Origin: JADFUS01 sp964368765
GTDB taxonomy: Bacteria; Bacteroidota; Bacteroidia; Bacteroidales; Rikenellaceae
Assembly (NCBI GenBank): GCA_964368765.1
Contig: CAYJCU010000034.1
Coordinates: 1-18,774 of the forward strand
DNA length: 18,774 bases
Direction: 5' to 3'
The position numbers and the translations under genes were made by a program. Every line of letters begins with the position of its first letter. Within the stretch, counting starts at the first letter, position 1. This document shows positions 7,757 to 15,113 of this stretch, in pieces. Under the pieces are notes generated by a model that had not been told where the DNA came from, did no database searches, and saw only the letters and a list, made by a program, of their open reading frames with translations.

Positions 7757-9517
7757 TTATTTTTTATATGCAGGATTAATGCTTATGCCTAACTCAACTG
7801 TCTGCTCATCAGCAATAGGCGATGGCGAGTCAATCATAACATCACGTCCTGAATTATTTTTTGGGAATGCTATATAGTCACGTATAGACTCTGTACCCCC
7901 AAATAGCGAACAGAAACGGTCGAAACCAAACGCTATACCGCCATGTGGTGGCGCACCATATTTAAATGCGTTAAGTAAGAACCCAAATTGCGATTCAGCC
8001 TCCTCTTTAGAGAAACCAAGAACCGAAAACATCTGCTGCTGTATGCTGTTATCGTGGATACGGATAGAACCCCCTCCAACTTCAACCCCATTAATAACAA
8101 AATCATAGGCATCAGCACGCACCTTACCTGGCTCACTATAAAATAGCTCCATATCCTCTGTTTTAGGCGAGGTGAATGGATGGTGCATAGCAAAGAATCT
8201 ACCGCTCTCTTCGTCCCACTCAAGTAGAGGGAAATCAACCACCCAAAGAGGAGCATAAACACTACTATCACGCAGACCTAAGCGGTCTCCCATCTCAAGA
8301 CGTAATACAGATAGTGCCGAAAGAGTGTGACGACGATCTCCGCATAAGATAAGGATAAGATCTCCTGCCTTAGCCCCTGCCTTGTCAGCTATCTTAGCAA
8401 GGTGCTCAGGAGTGTAGAACTTATCAACACTTGATTTAAAGCTACCATCAGCACCACACTTTATATATACCATTCCGCTAGCTCCCACTTGTGGACGCTT
8501 AACAAAATTTGTTATGTTATCTAACTCTTTACGTGTATATTCGCTACACCCCTCACAAACAACAGCACCAACATACTCTGCATTGTCAAATATAGCAAAA
8601 TCTGCACCTTTTGTCTCCTCAGTGATATTCTGAATCTTCATCCCAAATCTAATATCTGGCTTATCATTACCATAATACTCCATCGCATCGGCATAGGTCA
8701 TACGTGGGAACTGCTCATTAAATGTGATACCCTTTAGTTTAGTGAAAAGCTCTTTTGCTAACCCCTCAAAAGTAGATAACACATCCTCTCTATCAACAAA
8801 AGCCATCTCACAATCTATCTGCGTAAACTCAGGCTGACGATCAGCACGTAAATCCTCATCTCTAAAACAACGAACTATCTGGAAATATCTATCATAACCC
8901 GATACCATAAGCAACTGCTTAAATGTTTGAGGCGATTGAGGAAGAGCATAGAACTCTCCTAAATTCATGCGAGATGGTACAACAAAATCACGTGCCCCCT
9001 CAGGTGTTGATTTGATAAGATATGGAGTCTCTATCTCTAAGAAACTCTTCTCATCAAGATAGTTACGCACCACATGAGCCATTTTATGACGCAGTATAAG
9101 AGCCTCTTTTAGAGGATTACGGCGTAGGTCAAGATAACGATATTTCATGCGTAATTCATCGCCCCCATCACTATCATCCTCAATAGTAAAAGGTGGTGTC
9201 TCAGAGCGATTAAGTATATTGATACTCTCAACAATAACCTCAACCTCACCAGTAGGTATCTTGCTATTTTTAGAGCTGCGCTCAACCACTACACCCGTTG
9301 CCTGAATAACAAATTCACGCCCAAGAGACGAAGCGCACTCTTTTATCTCATTACTAGCCTCTTCATTAACCGTAATTTGAGTAATACCATATCTATCTCT
9401 TAGGTCGATAAAAGCCATCGAGCCTAAATTACGAACCTTCTGCACCCATCCAGCAAGCGTTACTTTGCTACCTACATGTTCAATGCGAAGTTCTCCACAA
9501 GTTGTTGTTCTATACAT
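7757..9517 (-). CDS. aspS: Aspartyl-tRNA synthetase
   Basis: This class II synthetase of 586 residues charges tRNA-Asp in the cytosol. An OB-fold anticodon-binding domain occupies about residues 1-110. The catalytic core has the motif 1 region FLEIETPYLIKSTPEGARDF (159-178), motif 2 FRDEDLRADRQPEFTQ (218-233), an inserted GAD-type domain, and motif 3 GGIAFGFDRF near 530. The length and the insertion are those of the bacterial type. Whether it also charges tRNA-Asn cannot be judged here. It is probably transcribed alone from a well-formed promoter about 40 bp upstream of its ATG; the repeat element follows it. Confidence 0.97.
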   Translation of the reverse strand: MYRTTTCGELRIEHVGSKVTLAGWVQKVRNLGSMAFIDLRDRYGITQITVNEEASNEIKECASSLGREFVIQATGVVVERSSKNSKIPTGEVEVIVESINILNRSETPPFTIEDDSDGGDELRMKYRYLDLRRNPLKEALILRHKMAHVVRNYLDEKSFLEIETPYLIKSTPEGARDFVVPSRMNLGEFYALPQSPQTFKQLLMVSGYDRYFQIVRCFRDEDLRADRQPEFTQIDCEMAFVDREDVLSTFEGLAKELFTKLKGITFNEQFPRMTYADAMEYYGNDKPDIRFGMKIQNITEETKGADFAIFDNAEYVGAVVCEGCSEYTRKELDNITNFVKRPQVGASGMVYIKCGADGSFKSSVDKFYTPEHLAKIADKAGAKAGDLILILCGDRRHTLSALSVLRLEMGDRLGLRDSSVYAPLWVVDFPLLEWDEESGRFFAMHHPFTSPKTEDMELFYSEPGKVRADAYDFVINGVEVGGGSIRIHDNSIQQQMFSVLGFSKEEAESQFGFLLNAFKYGAPPHGGIAFGFDRFCSLFGGTESIRDYIAFPKNNSGRDVMIDSPSPIADEQTVELGISINPAYKK

Positions 9518-9557
9518 ATTATTAAATCTATTTTATCTTCATAACAATTTATTCATG

Positions 9558-9589
9558 CAAATATACACAATAATTTTTTTACTAACAAA
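9558..9589 (-). promoter_or_regulatory. Promoter of aspS
   Basis: Read on the minus strand, TTTG (9586-9589), a 20-bp spacer, then TATATTTG (9558-9565) match the Bacteroidota consensus TTTG-N19-21-TAnnTTTG exactly. The -7 box ends about 40 bp before the aspS ATG. This is the best promoter match in the window. Confidence 0.75.
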
Positions 9590-9606
9590 TATTTGAAAAA
9601 TAATCA

Positions 9607-9813
9607 GGGCAAACATACGAAAAATATTTTTTAGGTGCACCCAATTTTTTTGTTTATTTTTTCTGCAAATTACGCTTTTTAGAAAAAAGGTCGGCTTCCA
9701 GACTTGCAAAAAACCGTTTCGTAGCTCTGAGCTCCTCACGACGCTCACTCTCGCTCACTTCGGGGCAAACGGGGTAGTTTATTGATTGCATTTTACTTTT
9801 CGAGCGTTTGCCC
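9607..9813. mobile_element. 207-bp MITE with GGGCAAAC ends
   Basis: The ends are inverted repeats: GGGCAAACATACGAAAA from 9607 inward, and on the other strand GGGCAAACGCTCGAAAA from 9813 inward, 14 of 17 identical. Just inside the right end, at 9763-9771, lies a further inverted copy of the terminus (GGGCAAACG, pairing with CGTTTGCCC at 9805-9813). Beyond it is a core, CGCTCACTCTCGCTC (9742-9756). Flanking hexamers TAATCA and TAGAAA are only partly alike, so any target duplication has decayed. No transposase is encoded. Confidence 0.62.
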
Positions 9814-9854
9814 TAGAAAAATAATTATTAGGTTTAACATTTTTATTAAGTTTA

Positions 9855-9911
9855 TTAACCTGAGTCTTTGGATAAGAAAGTATGACTATTTCTTATCCAA
9901 AACTCAGGTTA
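9855..9911 (+). repeat. CCTGAG palindrome, copy A
   Basis: The left arm (9855-9879: TTAACCTGAGT, then CTTTGGATAAGAAA) pairs with the right arm (9889-9911: TTTCTTATCCAAA, then ACTCAGGTTA) with a single bulged base. The loop is GTATGACTA. The same sequence, loop included, recurs inverted at 17018-17072, and its right half at 18649-18664. The right arm ends 16 bp before the -7 box of the crotonase gene. Confidence 0.75.
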
Positions 9912-9926
9912 TTTAAAAATTATTCA

Positions 9927-9934
9927 TATCTTTG
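9927..9934 (+). promoter_or_regulatory. -7 box upstream of the crotonase gene
   Basis: TATCTTTG matches TAnnTTTG and ends 20 bp before the ATG at 9955, leaving a very short leader. No TTTG box is present at the expected distance; that position is occupied by the CTCAGGTT end of the palindrome. A regulator binding the palindrome could therefore matter for this promoter (inference). Confidence 0.55.
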
Positions 9935-9954
9935 CATATTAAAATTACATAATT

Positions 9955-10725
9955 ATGGATTATATAAAATTAGAAAATGTTTCAGATGCGGTGGCTGTTC
10001 TTACTATCTCATCGCCTGCAACACTTAATGCTCTTAATAGCGTTATCTTAAAAGAGTTAGATGAAGCAATAGATACTCTGAATGCCGAGACAAAGGTTTT
10101 AATCATCACGGGTGAGGGGAAATCATTTGTAGCTGGTGCCGATATATCAGAGATGCAATCTCTTGATGAGCAACAAGGTTATGAGTTTGGCAAGAGAGGC
10201 GCTATGGTATTCAAGAAAATAGAGGATTTGAAAATCCCAGTTATAGCTGCCGTTAATGGCTTTGCTCTTGGGGGTGGTTGCGAATTGGCTATGGCTTGTG
10301 ATATACGCATAGGTTCTGAGAAGGCTCTTTTCGGACAGCCTGAGGTTAAATTGGGTATCTTACCTGGTTTTTCGGGGAGTGTTCGCCTGCCTAAATTAGT
10401 GGGTCAGGGTATGGCTAAAGAGTTAATATATACAGGTAGAAATGTTGGGGCTGAAGAGGCAAAACAGATAGGGCTTCTTAACTCAGTAACCACTATTGAA
10501 GAGTTAATGCCAACAGCCATCAAATTAGCTGAGACAATAGCTAATAATGCACCTCTAGCTGTTAGTTACGCCAAAGAGAGTATCAATAAAAACTATGATA
10601 TGTCTAACAGTGAAGCTATTGAGCTAGAGAATCAGTTATTCGGAAAATGTTTTGCCACAACAGACCAAAAAGAGGGTATGGAGGCATTCTTACAGAAACG
10701 TAAAGCAGGTTTTAAAGGAGAGTAA
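9955..10725 (+). CDS. Enoyl-CoA hydratase / crotonase
   Basis: This 256-residue crotonase-fold enzyme adds water to 2-enoyl-CoA, most likely crotonyl-CoA given its neighbour. The oxyanion-hole segment FVAGADISEM (58-67) and the second segment GFALGGGCELAMACD (102-116) are present. So are both acid/base glutamates expected for hydratases, Glu110 and Glu130 (GQPEVKLGILPGF), which argues against an isomerase or a carboxylating crotonase. The next gene, 25 bp downstream, encodes the dehydrogenase for the following step, so together they interconvert crotonyl-CoA and acetoacetyl-CoA. Thiolase, butyryl-CoA dehydrogenase and Etf genes are not in the window, so butyrate formation versus degradation is open. 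Confidence 0.92.
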   Translation: MDYIKLENVSDAVAVLTISSPATLNALNSVILKELDEAIDTLNAETKVLIITGEGKSFVAGADISEMQSLDEQQGYEFGKRGAMVFKKIEDLKIPVIAAVNGFALGGGCELAMACDIRIGSEKALFGQPEVKLGILPGFSGSVRLPKLVGQGMAKELIYTGRNVGAEEAKQIGLLNSVTTIEELMPTAIKLAETIANNAPLAVSYAKESINKNYDMSNSEAIELENQLFGKCFATTDQKEGMEAFLQKRKAGFKGE

Positions 10726-10750
10726 ATAGAAAATAAAATAATAAAAAAAT

Positions 10751-11590
10751 ATGAAAATAGCAGTATTAGGTTCAGGAACAATGGGTTCAGGAATTGTGCA
10801 AGCATTTGCACAGGCAGGTTTGCCAGTAGTGATGAAAGATATTAAAGAAGAGTTTCTTGTGGCAGCAATTAAGCGCATATCATCATCACTTAGTAAGTTA
10901 GTTGAGAAGGGTAAGATGGAGCAGGCAACAGCCGACGCCACTCTTGCAAATATCACAACGACAGTATCTTATGACGATTGTGCTGATTGCGATTTGGTTA
11001 TTGAGGCGGCAGTAGAAAATATGGAGCTTAAAAAGATTATCTTCAAAGAGCTTGATAATGTTTGTAAGCCATCAACTATCTTAGCATCTAACACATCATC
11101 ACTATCAATAACAGAGATAGCAGCGGCAACAGCTCGCCCTGATAGAGTTATAGGTATGCACTTTTTCAACCCTGCAACAGTGATGAAATTGGTTGAGGTT
11201 ATCAAAGGGCAGCAGAGTTCTGACGAGGTTACTAAAGTAGTTAGCGATTTAGCTACCTCAATAGGTAAGGTTCCGGTATTGGTTAATGAGGCACCAGGCT
11301 TTGTTGTTAATAGAATATTGGTTCCTATGATAAATGAGGGTATCGGTATCTTAGCAGATGGAGTGGCAACAAAAGAGGAGATAGATAGTGCTATGCAATT
11401 AGGGGCAGCTCACCCAATGGGGCCGCTAGCTCTTGGCGATTTAATAGGTCTAGATGTGTGTTTAGCTATTATGGAGGTGTTACATAGTGAGTTTGGCGAA
11501 GATAAATATCGTCCTCATCCACTTCTGAGAAAAATGGTAAGAGCTAACCTATTAGGTAGAAAAACAAAAGAGGGTTTTTATAAATATTAA
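10751..11590 (+). CDS. 3-hydroxybutyryl-CoA dehydrogenase
   Basis: This 279-residue enzyme oxidises 3-hydroxybutyryl-CoA or reduces acetoacetyl-CoA. The N-terminal Rossmann motif is GSGTMGSG (7-14). Asp29 at the end of the second strand suggests NAD(H) preference, although clostridial-type Hbd can differ. The catalytic segment RVIGMHFFNP gives His136, paired with Glu148. SNTSSLSI (112-119) and the C-terminal domain opening EAPGFVVNRI (179-188, Asn186) are also canonical. The length fits the stand-alone form, not a fused multifunctional protein. The upstream crotonase gene is co-directional at 25 bp, and a hairpin follows the stop codon, so the pair is probably a two-gene operon. Confidence 0.93.
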   Translation: MKIAVLGSGTMGSGIVQAFAQAGLPVVMKDIKEEFLVAAIKRISSSLSKLVEKGKMEQATADATLANITTTVSYDDCADCDLVIEAAVENMELKKIIFKELDNVCKPSTILASNTSSLSITEIAAATARPDRVIGMHFFNPATVMKLVEVIKGQQSSDEVTKVVSDLATSIGKVPVLVNEAPGFVVNRILVPMINEGIGILADGVATKEEIDSAMQLGAAHPMGPLALGDLIGLDVCLAIMEVLHSEFGEDKYRPHPLLRKMVRANLLGRKTKEGFYKY

Positions 11591-11599
11591 TATAAGATT

Positions 11600-11624
11600 G
11601 AGGATGACCTTTTGTGTCATCCTC
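11600..11624 (+). terminator. Hairpin terminator after the dehydrogenase gene
   Basis: GAGGATGAC (11600-11608) and GTCATCCTC (11616-11624) form a perfect 9-bp stem with a 7-nt loop, 9 bp after the stop codon. The following sequence is pyrimidine-rich (TTCTCTGTT) but not a pure U-run. The hairpin contains the GTG that would otherwise extend tadA by eight residues, and so argues for the ATG start of tadA. Confidence 0.6.
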
Positions 11625-11637
11625 TTCTCTGTTACCT

Positions 11638-12075
11638 ATGATAAATATAGACGAAAAATATATGCGTGAGGCTCTTAAAGAGGCCATGCAAGCTGCCCTT
11701 GAAGATGAGGTACCTATCGGAGCAATTATTGTGGGTGGGGGGCGTATCATAGCACGCACCCATAATCAAACAGAGCAGCTACAAGATCCCACAGCACATG
11801 CTGAGATGATAGCCATAACGGCAGCAACTAATGCCTTAGGTGCAAAATATCTTCGAGATTGTACTCTCTATGTAACAGTAGAGCCATGCCCTATGTGTGC
11901 CGCGGCCTTATACCTTGCACAGATTAGTCGTGTGGCGTATGGTGCTAGCGATTCTAAACGTGGTTACTCCGTAATATCAGAAAAACTATTACACCCCAAA
12001 ACAGAGATTATTAGTGGTGTTCTTGAGGTTGAATGTGGCGAAATAGTATCAAATTTTTTCAAAGCTAAAAGATAG
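11638..12075 (+). CDS. tadA: tRNA-specific adenosine deaminase
   Basis: This zinc-dependent deaminase converts A34 to inosine in the tRNA-Arg(ACG) anticodon. From the ATG at 11638 the protein is 145 residues. It has the zinc-binding and proton-shuttle signature HAE (54-56) and PCPMC (83-87, Cys84 and Cys87), and the C-terminal RGY/VISEKLLHP region seen in TadA. A longer reading from GTG at 11614 adds MSSSSLLP, but that codon lies in the terminator hairpin and the added residues are not conserved in type. Guanine or cytosine deaminase homologues are the main alternative; overall the sequence is closest to TadA. Confidence 0.92.
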   Translation: MINIDEKYMREALKEAMQAALEDEVPIGAIIVGGGRIIARTHNQTEQLQDPTAHAEMIAITAATNALGAKYLRDCTLYVTVEPCPMCAAALYLAQISRVAYGASDSKRGYSVISEKLLHPKTEIISGVLEVECGEIVSNFFKAKR

Positions 12076-12079
12076 CGAA

Positions 12080-13183
12080 ATGGTTGATAAATATACACTT
12101 GCACTATCCTATTTTTCGTTCAAGAAGAGCGATCTCATATCATTTATGGATATATTCTGCTCGGCGCAAGCTCTTTTAGAGTGTAGCCACTATGATATGG
12201 TTAATCGTTATCAATTAAAAGAGCGTACAGCAGATAAAATAATAGCTAAGAGAGAGTTATTCATAGAGCGTGCAGAGAGAGATATAGAACTACTTAACGA
12301 CTATCAGATTAGAGCCTTGACTTATGGCTCGCGGGACTACCCCACACTACTTGCCGAGTGTTGCGATGCCCCTCTAGTGCTATATGTTATGGGGAGGTGC
12401 GATTTCACCGCTTGCAATAGCAAGTGGTTCTCAATTACAGGCACTAAGAGTATGAGCGACTGCGGAATGCTTACAACCTCTAAACTTATTGAGGATATAG
12501 CCGCTTATGATAGTGAAATAACCACCGTTTCAGGTCTCTCAGATGGTGTTGAGAAGTTGGTGCATCGTGCCTCTATGCGCTTAAGGTTAAATAGTGTTGC
12601 AGTTATCCCCTATGCACTTGACTCTATCCCCACTGAAACACTGCGCATGATTATAGCAGATATTGTAAAGAGTGGAGGAACAATAGTATCTGAATATCCA
12701 CTAGGGAGTAATTTTTTTGCAGGTAATCATAAAGAGTGTCATCGAATAATAGCAGGTCTATCACACGCAACAATAGTAACCGAAGCACCCCTTGACAGCA
12801 ACACACTTAACACTGTTAATCTTGCAGACAGCTACTCACGAGAGGTGTTTGCATACCCAGGGCGTGCAATTGATGTCAGCTATGCTGGTTGCAACGCTAC
12901 TATTAAGAGCGGTAAAGCGGAGATGATAACCTCATTCAGCGATATAGCAATATCCATGGAGCTTGAGAGCAAAAGATTTATAGAGAGCACACCAGCCACA
13001 AGACCAGAGGGGGATATGGGTAAAATTTATGATGTATTGAGCGACGGCGTAGCGCATAGCGACGAAGAGATAATGTTAAGTAGCGGATTGAATGCACAAC
13101 AATTTAACTCTCTAATATCTATGATGGAGCTAGATGATATGGTGGTTGCATTACGTGGTAGGATGTATATAAAAAAGCTATAA
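12080..13183 (+). CDS. dprA: DprA-like DNA-processing protein, divergent
   Basis: DprA loads RecA on incoming single-stranded DNA during transformation. This 367-residue protein has the expected layout: a helical N-terminal region to about residue 75, a Rossmann-like domain (about 80-285) and a C-terminal winged-helix-like domain (about 305-367). Recognisable blocks are YGSRDYPTLLAECCDAPLVL (82-101), SGLSDGVEKLVHRAS (151-165), SEYPLGS (204-210), HRIIAGLS (221-228) and AYPGRAIDVSYAGCNATIK (258-276). Several positions depart from the family norm: GTKSMSDCG for GTRxxxxYG, GVEKLVH for GIDxxAH, and SNTLNTV for SGSLxTA. The gene follows tadA by 4 bp. It could be a functional lineage-specific form or a decaying one. 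Confidence 0.82.
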   Translation: MVDKYTLALSYFSFKKSDLISFMDIFCSAQALLECSHYDMVNRYQLKERTADKIIAKRELFIERAERDIELLNDYQIRALTYGSRDYPTLLAECCDAPLVLYVMGRCDFTACNSKWFSITGTKSMSDCGMLTTSKLIEDIAAYDSEITTVSGLSDGVEKLVHRASMRLRLNSVAVIPYALDSIPTETLRMIIADIVKSGGTIVSEYPLGSNFFAGNHKECHRIIAGLSHATIVTEAPLDSNTLNTVNLADSYSREVFAYPGRAIDVSYAGCNATIKSGKAEMITSFSDIAISMELESKRFIESTPATRPEGDMGKIYDVLSDGVAHSDEEIMLSSGLNAQQFNSLISMMELDDMVVALRGRMYIKKL

Positions 13184-13202
13184 ACCTGAGCTATACACAA
13201 AG

Positions 13203-13328
13203 TTATGAACAAAATTATGAACATAGTTATGAACATTATGTCGAAAACTCCAGCAATGATATTATGCTGTTAATAACTTTGGGGTTGCGATATAGTTATG
13301 AACAATTTGTTGATAACTCTGTTCATAA
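13203..13328 (+). repeat. Cluster of TTATGAACA iterons
   Basis: The 9-mer TTATGAACA occurs at 13203, 13215, 13227 and 13296, and inverted (TGTTCATAA) at 13320-13328. The first three copies are spaced exactly 12 bp apart. The last two form a 9-bp inverted repeat, GTTATGAAC/GTTCATAAC, with a 17-bp loop. Related words (GTTGATAAC, GTAGATAAC, GTTAATAAC) lie between and after. The 9-mer differs from the DnaA box TTATCCACA at two positions. It could be a binding array for an unknown regulator or for a DnaA-like protein. Confidence 0.6.
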
Positions 13329-13358
13329 CGTGTAGATAACTATGTTAATAAATAAAAT

Positions 13359-13622
13359 TATTGTTGTCCGGTAAAAAAATCAAAAAACCTAGTAACTACA
13401 TATCCTACAATAAATTAGTTGCAATTTAAATTATAGGGGCTTACAAAAACAAAAATTTTGATTTTTTTACTTCTAGGAGTGTCAATTTACCCAAAATTGG
13501 ATTTAGGTGCGTTATAGGTGCCCTAAAACACACCTGCGTAGTACATGGGTACTTTATATGGTGGGTTTTAGGGTAGATATGACGTGCATAAATTCAATCC
13601 TCAGGTTCGCCGGACACTACTA
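13359..13622 (+). repeat. TGTCCGG-end repeat element, copy 2 (short form)
   Basis: This 264-bp copy of the element at 7315-7742 lies in the same orientation. The ends are imperfect inverted repeats: TATTGTTGTCCGG on the left, and TAGTAGTGTCCGG read from the right, 10 of 13 identical. Internally, AGGTGCGTTATAGG with CCCTAAAACACACCT forms an imperfect hairpin conserved in both copies. It occupies the gap before tatD and carries no reading frame. Together with the iteron cluster it explains the 459-bp gene-free stretch. Confidence 0.75.
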
Positions 13623-13642
13623 AAATAAAATAGAAAATAAAA

Positions 13643-14410
13643 ATGATTGATACACACTCACATATATATAGTGAACAATTTAACGGAGACAGAGACGAAG
13701 TTGTTGAGAGAGCATTTAACGCAGGGGTAACAGATATAATACTACCTGCTGTTGATAGCACAACACACTCAGCAATGTTTGAGGTTGCTAATACCTATAA
13801 TAATCATTACCCCACTATTGGGGTTCATCCAACATCAATAAAAGAGGATTGGGAGCGTGAGCTAGATATAGCGCATGAGTTATTGCAAAGATATAAAGAT
13901 AAAATTGTTGCCATTGGCGAGATTGGTTTAGATGCCTACTGGGACACTACATTTTTCAAACAACAAGAGGTGGCTCTGCATAGGCAATTAGAGTGGGCAA
14001 TAGATAACAACCTACCTGCAATAGTACACACCAGAGAGTGTTGGGATGAGATGATTAATCTGCTATCAGATTATAAGGGCTCTCCCCTAAGGGTTGTCTT
14101 ACACGGATATAGTGGCACCCCACAGCAGGCAGATAGGGTGCTATCACTTGGCGATCATCTATTAGGAATTGGAGGAGTCTTAACATATAAGAAATCAACA
14201 CTTCCTGATGTTATTAAAGAGATAAGTCTTGAGCGTTTAGTAACTGAGACAGACGCCCCATATCTAACACCTGTACCATACAGAGGCAAGCGTAATGAGA
14301 GTAGTTATATACCTATCATCATACAGAGCATATCCACTACTCTTGATAAAGATATGAGATTATGTGCAGAGATAACAACAAAAAATGCAAAGGATATTTT
14401 TAAATTTTAA
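13643..14410 (+). CDS. TatD-family metal-dependent hydrolase/DNase
   Basis: This cytosolic TIM-barrel hydrolase of 255 residues belongs to the TatD/YcfH group, whose studied members are 3'-5' exonucleases acting on DNA. Metal ligands are visible: HSH at 5-7, Glu93 in IGEIGLDAYWD, His129 in IVHTRE, His154 in LHGYSG, and Asp204 in ETDAPYLTP. The length and order are standard. The function may be DNA repair or turnover; YcfH-type members are also proposed for D-aminoacyl-tRNA processing. The gene stands alone, with a repeat element upstream and a palindromic array downstream. I see no clear promoter box. Confidence 0.92.
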   Translation: MIDTHSHIYSEQFNGDRDEVVERAFNAGVTDIILPAVDSTTHSAMFEVANTYNNHYPTIGVHPTSIKEDWERELDIAHELLQRYKDKIVAIGEIGLDAYWDTTFFKQQEVALHRQLEWAIDNNLPAIVHTRECWDEMINLLSDYKGSPLRVVLHGYSGTPQQADRVLSLGDHLLGIGGVLTYKKSTLPDVIKEISLERLVTETDAPYLTPVPYRGKRNESSYIPIIIQSISTTLDKDMRLCAEITTKNAKDIFKF

Positions 14411-14469
14411 TATCAGCTTACAAGGATGGCTAAAAAGCAGTGGGTTGCGACGCTCTGACTACTAGAATA

Positions 14470-14722
14470 GGGGCAGTCGCAAAACTATATTAAAGCTGTA
14501 TTTCAATCAGTTACGACCTAATAATAGTTGTTCATTACCCTTTATTATAATCAAATGGACTAAAATGGAGGTAACGACCCTCTAAAAATCCTGCGGATTT
14601 TAATGTAAATTTAACACTTTTTGAAAAAAGTGAACAAAAACCGAGTGCCTACTTCTTAAACGGCACTCGCTCGCTATCGCTCGTTATGGGCAATTCTCAA
14701 AACAGAGTTTCGTGAATTACCC
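14470..14722 (+). mobile_element. 253-bp MITE with GGGC...TCGCAAAAC ends, copy 1
   Basis: This non-coding element lies within the first 130-bp palindromic unit. It is flanked by a perfect 6-bp target duplication, AGAATA at 14464-14469 and 14723-14728. The start-to-start distance of units 1 and 2 (389 bp) equals 130 + 253 + 6, which confirms the insertion. The interior contains a CACTTTTT/AAAAAGTG hairpin, a CGAGTGCC/GGCACTCG hairpin and the core CGCTCGCTATCGCTC (14668-14682). It is nearly identical internally to the inverted copy at 18383-18634; the right-end hairpin is more degraded here. Confidence 0.88.
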
Positions 14723-14907
14723 AGAATAAACGGAGCGTACATTAAGTACGTGAATATTATTCTAGTAGGCTAAGAAGGAAGCAAATCGCCACTATTCGGG
14801 GACACCCACGTAGGATGGATAAAAAGCAGTGAGTTGCGACGCTCTGACTACTAGAATAAACGGAGCGTACATTAAGTACGTGAATATTATTCTAGTAGGC
14901 TAAGAAG

Positions 14908-15007
14908 NNNNNNNNNNNNNNNNNNNNNNNNNNNNNNNNNNNNNNNNNNNNNNNNNNNNNNNNNNNNNNNNNNNNNNNNNNNNNNNNNNNNNNNNNNNNN
15001 NNNNNNN
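14908..15007. other. Assembly gap of 100 N inside the tandem array
   Basis: Exactly 100 N, the conventional placeholder for a gap of unknown size. The flanking unit fragments keep 55 and 24 bp around the AGAATA reference point. If the 130-bp period holds, the true missing length is 51 bp plus a whole number of 130-bp units. Confidence 0.97.
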
Positions 15008-15113
15008 GTGAGTTGCGACGCTCTGACTACTAGAATAAACGGAGCGTACATTAAGTACGTGAGTATTATTCTAGTAGGCTAGGAAGGAAGCAAATCGCTG
15101 CTTTTTAGTCATC

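Noticed and set aside
7933..8271. A 112-codon open frame inside aspS
   Set aside because: It lies in another frame of a full-length, well-conserved synthetase gene, with no independent support.
9539..9748. A 69-codon minus-strand open frame upstream of aspS
   Set aside because: It overlaps the aspS promoter and most of the 207-bp MITE; the protein is basic and aromatic in the way translated AT-rich repeats are.
13203..13328. Firm call of a chromosomal replication origin
   Set aside because: The 9-mer differs from the DnaA consensus at two positions, no dnaA or rpmH is adjacent, and skew cannot be judged over this window.
14411..15113. CRISPR array or integron attC sites
   Set aside because: The units repeat in full with no variable spacers, no cas or integrase gene is present, and the conserved attC R boxes are not seen.
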